This document shows positions 51,298-60,745 of a stretch of 64,000 nt of DNA, piece after piece. The position numbers were made by a program, and so were the translations under genes. Every line of letters begins with the position of its first letter. Positions within the stretch are counted from its first letter, which is position 1. The notes under the pieces were generated by a model, which was given only the letters and a program-made list of their open reading frames with translations, ran no database searches and had not been told where the DNA came from. The stretch is from Pedobacter steynii (lineage in GTDB: Bacteria > Bacteroidota > Bacteroidia > Sphingobacteriales > Sphingobacteriaceae), in NCBI RefSeq assembly GCF_001721645.1, contig NZ_CP017141.1, forward strand, positions 1,612,001 through 1,676,000, in the 5' to 3' direction.

Positions 51298-52020
51298 ATG
51301 AGTATATTAATTACCATTTGTGCCCGGGGAGGATCCAAAGGCATTCCAGGAAAGAATATCAAAATGCTCAATGGTAAACCTTTGATTTTTTATTCTCTCC
51401 ATACTGCCGATAAATTTGCTCAGGAAGTTACCGGGGTTGATATTGTTTTGTCAACCGATGATGAAGAAATAAAGAATACAGTAAGCACTTTAGGATTTAA
51501 TGTTGATACTGAATACACGAGACCTGAGTTTTTGGCCTCTGATACTGCTGGTAAAATCGATGCTATTCAAGATGTTTTAAGCTATTTTGAACAAAAAAAT
51601 AACAAAAAATACGAGTATGTTATCGATCTGGATGTAACTTCTCCTTTGAGAACCGTTAGCGATCTTCAGGAAGCATTTCTATTACTCAGGAATGATCCCA
51701 ATGCTTATAATATTTTTTCTGTAAGTCCTGCAAACAGAAATCCATATTTTAATATGGTTGAGGAAAACGAAAATGGATACTATGCGACTTGTAAACAAGG
51801 TTCCTTCCTGACGAGGCAGTCTGCTCCGAAGGTATATGATATGAACGCTTCGTTTTACATTTATAGTGCATCTTTTTTTGAGAATCAACTAAAGAAGGCC
51901 ATCACGGAAAAATCTTTGATTTACGAAGTGCCTCATTTATGTTTTGATCTGGATCATCCGATTGATTTTTTAATGATGTCGTTTCTTATGGAAAATAATA
52001 AATTAGATTTTCTATTATAA
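51298..52020 (+). CDS. legF: CMP-legionaminate/acylneuraminate cytidylyltransferase
   Basis: A 240-residue CMP-nonulosonate synthetase. Motifs are LITICARGGSKGIPGKNIKM (CTP-binding), LSTDDEEI, YVIDLDVTSPLR and the Mg Asp in CFDLDHPIDF. It activates the free nonulosonic acid for transfer. Together with LegB to LegG and PtmE it completes the pathway. It ends one base into the following oxidoreductase gene. Confidence 0.9.
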   Translation: MSILITICARGGSKGIPGKNIKMLNGKPLIFYSLHTADKFAQEVTGVDIVLSTDDEEIKNTVSTLGFNVDTEYTRPEFLASDTAGKIDAIQDVLSYFEQKNNKKYEYVIDLDVTSPLRTVSDLQEAFLLLRNDPNAYNIFSVSPANRNPYFNMVEENENGYYATCKQGSFLTRQSAPKVYDMNASFYIYSASFFENQLKKAITEKSLIYEVPHLCFDLDHPIDFLMMSFLMENNKLDFLL

Positions 52021-52931
52021 TGAATGTATTAATTGTCGGCCTAGGATCAATTGCTCAGAAGCACATTAATGCTTTAAGGAAAATTTCCACGGCCATATCT
52101 TTCTTTGCATTAAGATCTTCCACTAAAGCCGTCAAGGTTGATGGAGTTTCAGATATTTACGATATTTCTGTCATTCCTTCATTATCCATTGATTTTGCTA
52201 TTATATCTAATCCGACAGCCTTTCATAAACAAGCGGTTTCAGCGCTGATTCCTTTTAAAATTCCTCTTTTTATTGAAAAGCCGGTTTTTGATCGATTGGA
52301 AGTAGCTGAACTTTTACAGGAAATAAAGAAGAATAACATCATTACCTATGTTGCCTGCAACCTGCGTTTCCTTGGTTGCCTGGTATTTTTGAAGGAATTT
52401 TTGAAAGGTAAACGTATTAATGAGGTGAATAGTTATTGCGGCTCTTATTTGCCCGACTGGAGGCCTGAAAAGGACTTCCGGACGGTCTATAGTGCGAATA
52501 AGGAAATGGGGGGAGGAGTACATATAGATCTCATTCATGAGATCGATTACTTGTACTGGTTGTTTAATGCTCCTGTAGATGTGTTCGTGACAAAGAGCAA
52601 CAGATCTTCATTGAATATCTCAGCAGTGGATTATGCCAATTACATACTTTCGTATCCACAATATCATGTAAGTGTTGTACTTAACTATTACCGTAGAGAT
52701 CCAAAACGGAGTTTAGAAGTGCTATTGGAAAGCGGTACGGTTTATGTCGACCTGCTTCAGAATACGGTTACTTTCCAAAATGAAATCATTTATTCTTCTG
52801 ATAAGAGTGTATTGGATACCTATGAGGATCAGCTCACTTTCTTTACTGAGGAGATTTTGAAGAATAACGCAAAATTTAACACAATTGACGAAGCTTTTGA
52901 AGTATTGAAATTATGTATAACGAACGACTAA
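52020..52931 (+). CDS. Gfo/Idh/MocA family oxidoreductase (PtmF-like)
   Basis: A 303-residue NAD(P)-binding oxidoreductase: N-terminal Rossmann loop VLIVGLGSIAQKHINAL, then FIEKPVFD (the EKP motif, here IEKPV) and a C-terminal domain with GGGVHIDLIHEIDYLYWLF, including the likely catalytic His. In Campylobacter ptm loci an equivalent gene sits beside ptmA and is thought to help supply the amino-sugar precursor. The exact reaction is not settled. It overlaps the next gene by 19 bp. Confidence 0.78.
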   Translation: MNVLIVGLGSIAQKHINALRKISTAISFFALRSSTKAVKVDGVSDIYDISVIPSLSIDFAIISNPTAFHKQAVSALIPFKIPLFIEKPVFDRLEVAELLQEIKKNNIITYVACNLRFLGCLVFLKEFLKGKRINEVNSYCGSYLPDWRPEKDFRTVYSANKEMGGGVHIDLIHEIDYLYWLFNAPVDVFVTKSNRSSLNISAVDYANYILSYPQYHVSVVLNYYRRDPKRSLEVLLESGTVYVDLLQNTVTFQNEIIYSSDKSVLDTYEDQLTFFTEEILKNNAKFNTIDEAFEVLKLCITND

Positions 52932-53659
52932 AAGATAAAATAGTAATTGTTACTGGTGGAAGCGGCTTAATTGGTAAACCGATTGTGGCTCATATGAAGC
53001 AAAATGGGGCAGTAGTTATTAATGCTGAGATCAATGTCGAAACGGATTGGATAGAAGGGAATTATAACTGCGATGTGACTGACGAAACCAGCATTGCAAA
53101 GCTAATTGATGATGTGGTTGGGAAATTTGGAAGAATTGATGGCCTGGTTAATAATGCCTATCCCAGAACAAAAGATTGGGGTACTAAATTTGAAGATATT
53201 GAATTAAAATCCTGGCAGCAAAATGTAGACATGCAGATGAATGCTGTTTTCTTTATTTGTCAAAAAGTTCTCGCTCAGATGAAACTGCAACAATCAGGAG
53301 CCATTGTTAATATCTCTTCTATTTATGGAGTTGTTGGGAACGATTTTACAATTTATGAAGGATATGGAGGAACTTCTCCGGCTGCTTATTCTGCTATTAA
53401 AGGTGGAATAATAAATTTTTCCAGATACCTGTCCTCTTATTTTGGTAAAGATAATATTAGAATAAACTGCGTTTCTCCCGGTGGGATAAAAGATGCACAA
53501 CATCCGTCTTTCATAGAAAGATATGAATATAAATCTCCATTAAAACGAATGGGAAGGCCTGAAGAGATTGCTCCTGCTGTTACCTTCCTGATATCTGATG
53601 AATCTTCATTTATCACGGGACATAATTTAATGGTCGATGGGGGCTGGACTGCAATTTAA
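52913..53659 (+). CDS. SDR family oxidoreductase (PtmA-like)
   Basis: A 248-residue short-chain dehydrogenase with IVTGGSGLIGKPIV, GLVNNAYPRT (NNA motif with Y instead of G), NISSIYGVVG and catalytic YSAIK. It resembles PtmA of legionaminate/flagellin modification loci, partnered by the Gfo/Idh gene just before it. It contributes probably to precursor formation, not to the main seven steps. It is followed after 6 bp by an acyltransferase. Confidence 0.78.
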   Translation: MYNERLKDKIVIVTGGSGLIGKPIVAHMKQNGAVVINAEINVETDWIEGNYNCDVTDETSIAKLIDDVVGKFGRIDGLVNNAYPRTKDWGTKFEDIELKSWQQNVDMQMNAVFFICQKVLAQMKLQQSGAIVNISSIYGVVGNDFTIYEGYGGTSPAAYSAIKGGIINFSRYLSSYFGKDNIRINCVSPGGIKDAQHPSFIERYEYKSPLKRMGRPEEIAPAVTFLISDESSFITGHNLMVDGGWTAI

Positions 53660-53665
53660 GGTAAA

Positions 53666-54223
53666 ATGGGACTATTTAAACAAATTAAATTTTGGAATAA
53701 TGCGGACAGGATAGGTCCTGATATGTTATCTACATATTGGAAACTATTTTTTAAAAAGAGCATGCTGAAGTTGTGTAAACGCAAATTTCAATATTTTGCA
53801 GATACCGCAGAAGTTCGTCCGGGATCTTATATTGTAGGCTGTTCGAAGATTTCAATGGGGGATAGGGTTGTTATAAGACCAGGTTGTATGATTCATGGGG
53901 CATCCTCCAACCTGAACTTATCAATAGAAATTCAGAGTGGTGCAATGCTAGGCTCAGGCTGCCATATTTACGTTTCAAACCATACTTTTTCAAATCCGGA
54001 TATTCCGATTATAGATCAGGGGCATGATGATTCTTTGCCTGTTATAATTAAAAAAGGTGCCTGGCTGGGGGCCAATGTAGTGGTATTACCCGGTGTTACA
54101 ATCGGAGAAAATTCAGTAATAGCAGCGGGCGCTGTCGTTACCAAGTCTATCCCAGATAGAGTTGTAGCCGCAGGAGTACCGGCAAAAGTGATTAAAAAGA
54201 TAGAGAACCTTCGTCAATTATAA
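53666..54223 (+). CDS. Hexapeptide-repeat acyltransferase (WbbJ/MaA-like)
   Basis: A 185-residue left-handed beta-helix transferase, with MGDRVVIRPGCMIHG, the conserved MLGSGCHIYVSNHTF (catalytic His), VVVLPGVTIGENSVIAAGAVV and the loop VVAAGVPAKVIKKI. It probably adds an acetyl or other acyl group to a sugar of the repeat unit. A single base is shared with the flippase gene. Confidence 0.85.
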   Translation: MGLFKQIKFWNNADRIGPDMLSTYWKLFFKKSMLKLCKRKFQYFADTAEVRPGSYIVGCSKISMGDRVVIRPGCMIHGASSNLNLSIEIQSGAMLGSGCHIYVSNHTFSNPDIPIIDQGHDDSLPVIIKKGAWLGANVVVLPGVTIGENSVIAAGAVVTKSIPDRVVAAGVPAKVIKKIENLRQL

Positions 54224-55644
54224 TGCTAAAAAAGGAAAGCTTAAAATTTAACCTCGCGATGAATATGATAAGAACAGGATCTAATCTCCTGTTTCCTATT
54301 GTCGTATTTCCTTATGTCGTTCGTGTTCTTGGCGTAGAAGGTATCAGTTTATATGATACTGCCAATTCGTTAATCGGCTATTTAACCATTATAGCATCTC
54401 TTGGAGTAGGAATTTATGGTGTCAGAGAAATCGGCAGGGTAAAAGAGGATAGTGTAAAGAGGTCAACAGCATTGAAAGAGTTGTTAACAATTAATACACT
54501 GGCTGCGATAGTTACTTATGTCTTTTTACTGTTTTTTCTCTATTTCTCGGATAACCAGCATCTGAATACAAAGGTTGTGCTGGTTTTGAGTTTGCTTATT
54601 TTTTTTACTTCGTTAAGCGCGGACTGGTATTTTGTCGGTGTTGAAAAGCAGGCATTTATTACGATTCGGGGAGTAATTATAAAAGTAGTTATCGTAATGA
54701 TGGTATTTCTGTTTGTTAATGATAAATCAGATCTTCTCATCTATGCTACATTAATGATGCTTTTAATTGCGATAACCAGTTTGGTGAATATCTACTTTTT
54801 AGTTCCTGTATTTAAGGTAAAAGCTGTTGATTTCAATTTAAAGAAGCATATAGGACCAATGGTTAGTTCTTTATTGATCAATTCCTGCGTAAGCTATTTC
54901 GGGTTACTTGACGTGGTAATCCTAAGTGAAATGGGGGCCGGAGATGAAATTGCTTATTATACCTTACCTCTTCGGGTTTTTAAAATTGTAAGTGTGGTTA
55001 TCACCTCAACTTCAATGGTATTTCTACCTAGAGTGGCCGGACTATTGTCTTCTGATAAGACTGCGTTTGATAAGATAAACAGGGAATCAATAAGTTTTAT
55101 TCTATTTACGAGTCTTGGTTTTGCATTGTTCTTGTTTACATTCTCGGGTAAAATAATACAACTATTCGGAGGGACACAATTTGCTGACAGTGCGCTGTCT
55201 TTGAAGGTTTTAGCTTTTACATTGATTGGAGCTTGTTTTACGAATTTAATGACCTTTCAGGTATTTTATTCTCAACAGAAGTCTAAGGCGATTAACCTGT
55301 TCTATTTGAGTTGTATTGTCCTTAATATTTTGATAATTGTTTTGGGATATAAACATTTCGGTTATATCATTATAGCTTATTCTTATTTAGCCTCAATTTT
55401 CATTTTAGCTCTTTTGCAAGGGTTATATAATCGTTTTTATACTAAGAATATGCTTTTTGAAGTAGAGCAGCTCAAGTATATATTGGCATTTGCTCTCTCT
55501 ATCTTATTGAGTTTGTTGATTAAGAATGTGTATCTCTCTACCGTTATATCGGCAATTACTTATTTGCTCATCTTAAAATTGACTAAAGAAAAGCTCGTGT
55601 TTGGTCTATTGGACAGTAAGCTGCTTAAAAGAAATAAAAAATGA
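54223..55644 (+). CDS. wzx: Oligosaccharide flippase (Wzx)
   Basis: A 473-residue membrane protein with about 12-14 helices, of the PST/MATE-like flippase group. The N-terminus (LAMNMIRTGSNLLFPIVVFP) and the early YGVREIGRVKED loop are typical. It moves the lipid-linked repeat unit across the inner membrane before polymerisation. It overlaps the glycosyltransferase gene by 4 bp. AT-richer codon use begins about here. Confidence 0.88.
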   Translation: MLKKESLKFNLAMNMIRTGSNLLFPIVVFPYVVRVLGVEGISLYDTANSLIGYLTIIASLGVGIYGVREIGRVKEDSVKRSTALKELLTINTLAAIVTYVFLLFFLYFSDNQHLNTKVVLVLSLLIFFTSLSADWYFVGVEKQAFITIRGVIIKVVIVMMVFLFVNDKSDLLIYATLMMLLIAITSLVNIYFLVPVFKVKAVDFNLKKHIGPMVSSLLINSCVSYFGLLDVVILSEMGAGDEIAYYTLPLRVFKIVSVVITSTSMVFLPRVAGLLSSDKTAFDKINRESISFILFTSLGFALFLFTFSGKIIQLFGGTQFADSALSLKVLAFTLIGACFTNLMTFQVFYSQQKSKAINLFYLSCIVLNILIIVLGYKHFGYIIIAYSYLASIFILALLQGLYNRFYTKNMLFEVEQLKYILAFALSILLSLLIKNVYLSTVISAITYLLILKLTKEKLVFGLLDSKLLKRNKK

Positions 55645-56852
55645 AAAATCTAGATATATTATATGGTTCCAGTCTGAAGCTGGTTCATGGGGTAAATAAG
55701 GTAACTGAATCGTTGCTGGTGGGAAAGCGCATTTTTGAGACTTCAGGAATTAAACTGAGAAAGATTTACGCCAGTGATGCAATAATCAATTGTTCTCGGG
55801 AAGATAAATTACCAATTGGACAATTTGGCAATGCTAGTGTAAATAGTCTCAGCCGTAAAATAAGGGTGTTTTTGAAAACCAGGCTATTGGTTGGAATACC
55901 TTTTCTGGTTTACCTGAGGTATTTAATCACCGTAATGGCACCTGCAAAGAAAGTGGTCGCAGGGTATTTATCGAATCAGGAAGAACCTGCAGATCTGATC
56001 CTATTTCAGGATTTTAATACGGCCTATCATTATCTCCGGAAGAGGGAAAATCTACAAATTAAAACGGCAATAATTTCTCATAGTACTGAGGATTTATTTC
56101 ATCAGCTGGCCTTATCATACCCTGAATTTTCCGGGACTGTATTTGAATCAAAAATCAGAGAAAAGCAGTCTTACGTACTGGAGAATATTGATAAAATAAT
56201 TTTTGTATCCAAACAGCCGGTAGAAGAGTTCCGGCTAAAGTACGGAGATAAAGTTGATTTTGTATACAACGGACTGGAGGATATATCTTACCGGGGGCAT
56301 CAGAGTAAGAACCACGGTACCGGTAATGTTAGTTTTATCTGTGTTGGATCAATTTCTGAGCGAAAAGGACAGGACATTCTTATTGAAGCGATGAAGCTGG
56401 TGACTCCAGAACTGAGAGCGAAGGCAAAAGTTTATTTTGTTGGAGAAGGTGATCTGAAAAATGAACTGAAAAGAAGGGTAAATGAATATGGCCTTGACCA
56501 GAATTTTGAATTTTTGGGACTTAGGAGTGACGTTAAAGATTTGCTAACAGAAGTAGATTGTTACGTCCTTCCAAGTAGAAACGAAGGATTGCCTATTGCA
56601 ATTATTGAAGCTTTAAGGGAAGGCCTTTATATTATTGCGTCTGACGTTGGTGGAATTCCGGAAATGTTGAACGAAGCGTATTCCAAGCTGGTTAAACCGG
56701 AAGCAAATGAACTTAAAAATGCTTTGGAGGATGTTTTAAAAGGGGAAGTAAATTTCGAGGCAAATTCACTTAAGGCAAGACAAGCTTTCTTAGAGATTTT
56801 TTCATTGAATATTATGATTGATAAGTATGCATCGATCTTAAATAAATTATAA
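55641..56852 (+). CDS. Family 4 glycosyltransferase
   Basis: A 403-residue GT-B enzyme. The C-terminal half has FICVGSISERKGQDILIEAM, FVGEGDLKNELKRR and the donor-binding LPSRNEGLPIAIIEALREG with the E-x7-E motif. The N-terminal half contains the acceptor region; the sequence KLVHGVNKVTESLL is characteristic of surface-polysaccharide GT4. It adds one sugar of the repeat unit; which is not readable. It shares one base with the next gene. Confidence 0.88.
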   Translation: MKNLDILYGSSLKLVHGVNKVTESLLVGKRIFETSGIKLRKIYASDAIINCSREDKLPIGQFGNASVNSLSRKIRVFLKTRLLVGIPFLVYLRYLITVMAPAKKVVAGYLSNQEEPADLILFQDFNTAYHYLRKRENLQIKTAIISHSTEDLFHQLALSYPEFSGTVFESKIREKQSYVLENIDKIIFVSKQPVEEFRLKYGDKVDFVYNGLEDISYRGHQSKNHGTGNVSFICVGSISERKGQDILIEAMKLVTPELRAKAKVYFVGEGDLKNELKRRVNEYGLDQNFEFLGLRSDVKDLLTEVDCYVLPSRNEGLPIAIIEALREGLYIIASDVGGIPEMLNEAYSKLVKPEANELKNALEDVLKGEVNFEANSLKARQAFLEIFSLNIMIDKYASILNKL

Positions 56853-57934
56853 TGAATATGATCGAAAAGAGCCTGGTAACTTCGTATAAAAAAGGAATTG
56901 ACAATCAGGAGTATATTTATAGCATAGTAGACGTAAAGAGAAATCTCGTTTTTGAGATTAAAAGAAACTGTTTGGTGTTTTTTTTCTTTTTATTCAGTCG
57001 CAGAAATAAAAGCCTTGATCGGAATAAATTTAAAATTATAAATGGAGCTCATCAGAATCGAATTTTATCCGAAGCTGAAGGAACTCCTGTTCTGATTGGT
57101 TCTAGTCTTGTAAATATCTCTAAAACCACATTGTCAGGCAGTCTATTCTCTTTTTTTAGTTTACGTGAAATATCAGGATTATTCTTTTCATCATTGAGTT
57201 TGTATATAAAGGCAAACCGACGGGGCTTTCCTGCTGATGCGCTTGAGTTTACGGCTATTCAGAAAATGTTCAGGAAATTTTCGCCCGTATCTATTGAAAT
57301 TTCGGGCCATTTCGATAGATATTCCACATGGATTGGATACCTCGCCGAAGCATACAACAGCAACCTGACTATTTCGCAACATGGATGTGTTGCCAGTGAG
57401 GCCCTTCCGTATAAAATACCCTGTACCTCTCTGAAAGCTTTTAACGAGGATGAAGCCAGGTGCTTCGAACAATATATCATAGAAAAAAGAAATGGATTTT
57501 TGCTGACAATCAAGGGGTTGTATTCGGCGGTTAAGTTTGTGAAATTTGATAACCAATCGAATCAGAAGCTAATTGCTATTCCAACTGGCGTAGACCACTT
57601 AAAGGAGGGAATGGTAGAGGTGATAAAAGGAATAAGAAAATCAGATGCTAATGCGATTATCTTTCTTTATATTCATCCGACTGGTGATCTTAATAATTTC
57701 GCTGCATTGAAGCAATATGACGTTGTTTTTTGTCGAAAAGAAAGGTATGAGAATATTGATATATTAATCACCTATTTTTCTTCCCTTGTTTACGATTATC
57801 AGTCTATTGGTTTTAAAGGCAGAATCATCTGTTTTCAAGATGATCAGACAATAAACAGGATTCCGGCGATGTTTAGTAATGAGAATGTACATCTTTGTAC
57901 TTCTGTTAACAAAATTCTAGAATATGTTAGCTAA
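56852..57934 (+). CDS. Candidate nonulosonate (sialyl-type) transferase, otherwise unrecognised
   Basis: A 360-residue soluble protein I cannot place in a named family with certainty. It has TISQHGCVASEALPY (QHG at 176-178), an HP pair in LYIHPTGD (275-276) and an SS pair in TYFSSLVYDYQSIG (310-311). HP followed about 35 residues later by S-S/T is the shared pattern of bacterial sialyltransferases of families GT38, GT52 and GT80. No D/E-D/E-G motif could be placed firmly. Lying in a legionaminate locus that otherwise lacks a CMP-nonulosonate-using transferase, it is the best candidate. It overlaps its neighbours by 1 and 11 bp. Confidence 0.6.
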   Translation: MNMIEKSLVTSYKKGIDNQEYIYSIVDVKRNLVFEIKRNCLVFFFFLFSRRNKSLDRNKFKIINGAHQNRILSEAEGTPVLIGSSLVNISKTTLSGSLFSFFSLREISGLFFSSLSLYIKANRRGFPADALEFTAIQKMFRKFSPVSIEISGHFDRYSTWIGYLAEAYNSNLTISQHGCVASEALPYKIPCTSLKAFNEDEARCFEQYIIEKRNGFLLTIKGLYSAVKFVKFDNQSNQKLIAIPTGVDHLKEGMVEVIKGIRKSDANAIIFLYIHPTGDLNNFAALKQYDVVFCRKERYENIDILITYFSSLVYDYQSIGFKGRIICFQDDQTINRIPAMFSNENVHLCTSVNKILEYVS

Positions 57935-59375
57935 GGCGTATTTTAACATAAGGAATACCGGGTTTGTAGTAGCAAGCATGTTTGTCTTCATATTATTAAT
58001 TGAATATGTTTCTCTTATTTTTTTTGATGACTTAGGTGATGGTTTTCTTAAATTGTTAGAAGGGCAATTATTAGTCATTTACCTTTTTGCTATTTTTTTT
58101 GCAATTCGCCTCGTTGGATTGTGGCATTTATTTACCATGTTTTTATTGACGTTTGGCCTCTTTCTGTTAAGCAGGCCAATATTGGATGTTTTGGGCTATC
58201 AGTATTCCTATATTGTTGAGTCACTCGTACAGGTAGACGTTCCAATGTTGATACGAATTGAAATTGTAATGGTGCTCAGCTGCTCAATTCTAATTTTTCA
58301 AATTTGCTTTTTGTATTTTGTCAGGTTTGAAGACGTTAATTTTAGCCTCCCAAGCTTGAAGACAGACCAGAACTTAATCAGTCTTGGTAAATTTCTGATG
58401 ATTTCTTCTTCTCCCCTGGTTCTATTCCGGTCTTATCAGCAAATTATGCTCATAAAAACCTTAGGATACGGGGCTTTATTTTCCGGTGAAGTACAACAAG
58501 CCGATATGAATCCAATTGTCAGGTTATCGATCACTTTCTTTAGTATAGGCTATTATTTTATCATAGGAGGTAAGCCCTCTAAAAAGAAATTTATTGGCTA
58601 TTCGTTCTTTTACCTGGGACTATCGATGCTTAATCTGATTATTGGTTCAAGGATGGGGATTGTATTGAATGTGCTGTTTATTCTGTGGTATCTGCATGCT
58701 GTATACGGCCAGAAATTTAAATTCAAGAAAATCTTTCTCTATTTTACTGTTGCCATCATTTGTCTTCAGGTCGTTGCACTTAAGAGAATTAGCAGTGAAG
58801 TTGATATGGGGATAGGTGAAATGATCTTTTCATTCTTTTCTTTCCAGGGGATCAGTATGATTACGCTCGCAATTTATATTCAATATGGGAGCACATTTGT
58901 GGCACATACGGTTCCATATGTTTTGGACCCGCTATATTATGGTATCAATGTCATATTTAATCCCTGGTTATTACGAGCTGGTCAGAGTGTTGAAACGATT
59001 GCTGTAAGAAGTGATTTTGGACACCATTTAACCTACTCCATGAATGAGAATTATTACTTAAGCGGATTTTCGTTAGGAACCTCATTTATTTCAGAACTCT
59101 ATGAGTTCGGGATTTTTGGTGTGCTTTTTGGATGTGTTCTGTTAACTTGGTTAATCACCTACTTTTCCAGAAAAGTTAAGGTGAGTAAGTATTTGCTGAT
59201 ATTCTCTATGCTAATTGTATCACATGTACTTTCAACGCCGAGAGGTAACTTTTTTTATAATACTTACATCCTCTTTAGGCTTATCCTAATGATGATCATA
59301 ATATATTATATATATATTTTATTTAAAAAGATAAAAAATCAGCTCTCAACCAATGGACAGAAGGTCCTGGATTAA
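57924..59375 (+). CDS. wzy: O-antigen/oligosaccharide repeat-unit polymerase (Wzy)
   Basis: A 483-residue membrane protein with about 11-12 helices and a large periplasmic loop around residues 320-380 containing GQSVETIAVRSDFG and YLSGFSLGTSFISELYEFG. The layout and the locus position next to Wzx and Wzz identify it as the polymerase; Wzy proteins have little sequence conservation. It overlaps the preceding gene by 11 bp. Its DNA is AT-rich with long runs of T. Stops before a 58-bp gap. Confidence 0.82.
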   Translation: MLAKAYFNIRNTGFVVASMFVFILLIEYVSLIFFDDLGDGFLKLLEGQLLVIYLFAIFFAIRLVGLWHLFTMFLLTFGLFLLSRPILDVLGYQYSYIVESLVQVDVPMLIRIEIVMVLSCSILIFQICFLYFVRFEDVNFSLPSLKTDQNLISLGKFLMISSSPLVLFRSYQQIMLIKTLGYGALFSGEVQQADMNPIVRLSITFFSIGYYFIIGGKPSKKKFIGYSFFYLGLSMLNLIIGSRMGIVLNVLFILWYLHAVYGQKFKFKKIFLYFTVAIICLQVVALKRISSEVDMGIGEMIFSFFSFQGISMITLAIYIQYGSTFVAHTVPYVLDPLYYGINVIFNPWLLRAGQSVETIAVRSDFGHHLTYSMNENYYLSGFSLGTSFISELYEFGIFGVLFGCVLLTWLITYFSRKVKVSKYLLIFSMLIVSHVLSTPRGNFFYNTYILFRLILMMIIIYYIYILFKKIKNQLSTNGQKVLD

Positions 59376-59433
59376 AATCGGGAATGATTATTTATAAAAA
59401 ATTAGAGTGTTTTTTTAACAAATATGATGAATA

Positions 59434-60699
59434 ATGATTAAGCTTTGTTCTTTTTCAATCTTACTGCTCTCCTTAATAAGTGGCGGTAATCTCATTTCAG
59501 AAATGAAATCCCCTGCTTCTTTAAATTCAACGTTTTCTTCATCAGCAAGCGGGAAAAGATTAACTAATCAAAAGATAGTTAATGTAAAAGATGCCGGAGC
59601 GAAGGGAAATAGTGCAGATGATGACCTGTTGATTATACAAAAAGTTTTAGATCTCATAGAGCAATCGGGTGGGGGTGAAATCATCATTCCTAAATCCGTT
59701 GGGAATTATATGATATCTAATACCCTGTATGTAGGCTCTAACACTACAATTACCTTTACTGGAAACAGTTATTTTAAACTTTCCCGCTATACGACTGTTG
59801 GCACCATGTTTCGCAATAAACCGGGTGCAACAGGTATTGTTTTTAATAATCCGTTATTAGATGGAAATCACATTTTTGCGGGTGGTTCAGGACAAAATGG
59901 AATTAGTTTTGGAAATGGCGGAACATGTGTAGTAAAAGGAGGTCATATAAGGAATTTTGAAAGGGGTGATATCGGGCCGAAAGACGGAGGAAAAGGACTT
60001 CAGGTAGAATCTTCGAGTGTGGTTAGTTTTTCTGCCGATGGAACGGTTATCGAGAATTGTCACAAAGCCATTTCTGTTCACCGTGATTTATCTAAACGCG
60101 GTAAAATAACAGCAAGTTTCAATAATATTTATGCTAAAAGATGTGACCAGTTCGCCATCGTCACACAGACCAATGGATTAGATACATCCGGCCTGCAGTT
60201 AAAGGTTACGGTTTCGAATTTTACTGCTGAAAATTGTGGAAATGTGGACGGCGTCTTCATCATGTCAAGAGCTAATAACGTGAAGTTTCTCAATGGAAAG
60301 GTGACGGGACAAAATAAAGTGAATTCTGTAATCAGGGGGAGGTATACTTCCTGTTCCTTCAGCAATATAAAAATTCAGCAGGCCTGTGTTTCAGTGATTG
60401 ATTTAAATCCAAGCTGGTATGGACCAGATACCTTTCTGGCCCAGAAAAACAATTACGACCTAGATATTACAGGTGCTTACGATTACTTATTGAAATCGGA
60501 TAAAGTCACTTCAAATCCTAACAGATCGCTTGTTCGGTCAAATATAAAAGCCTTAGTGAAATCAAATGCATCTAAAGGCCTGGTATTTGGAGAAGCCCGG
60601 TCTAATAATACCACCCTGAGTATCAGTACCAGCAGAGGGAAAAAATTTGAGGGATCGACCTTTAAAATGACTACTATTGGAAACAAAGTGGACCTCTAA
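59434..60699 (+). CDS. Exported right-handed beta-helix protein (pectate-lyase-3-like)
   Basis: A 421-residue protein with a signal-peptide-like start (IKLCSFSILLLSLISGG) and a pectate-lyase-3 type entry motif IVNVKDAGAKGNSADDDLLI at about residue 48. Repeated beta-helix coils follow with many Asn/Gly turns, such as VGSNTTITFTGNSYF and VVKGGHIRNFERGD. Such proteins cleave or bind polysaccharide. In a biosynthetic locus it may trim, release or anchor the polymer. No catalytic residues could be assigned. Confidence 0.72.
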   Translation: MIKLCSFSILLLSLISGGNLISEMKSPASLNSTFSSSASGKRLTNQKIVNVKDAGAKGNSADDDLLIIQKVLDLIEQSGGGEIIIPKSVGNYMISNTLYVGSNTTITFTGNSYFKLSRYTTVGTMFRNKPGATGIVFNNPLLDGNHIFAGGSGQNGISFGNGGTCVVKGGHIRNFERGDIGPKDGGKGLQVESSSVVSFSADGTVIENCHKAISVHRDLSKRGKITASFNNIYAKRCDQFAIVTQTNGLDTSGLQLKVTVSNFTAENCGNVDGVFIMSRANNVKFLNGKVTGQNKVNSVIRGRYTSCSFSNIKIQQACVSVIDLNPSWYGPDTFLAQKNNYDLDITGAYDYLLKSDKVTSNPNRSLVRSNIKALVKSNASKGLVFGEARSNNTTLSISTSRGKKFEGSTFKMTTIGNKVDL

Positions 60700-60745
60700 C
60701 CTTAATCGGATTATTAACTTAACCAAGAATTTAACACCATAAGAA

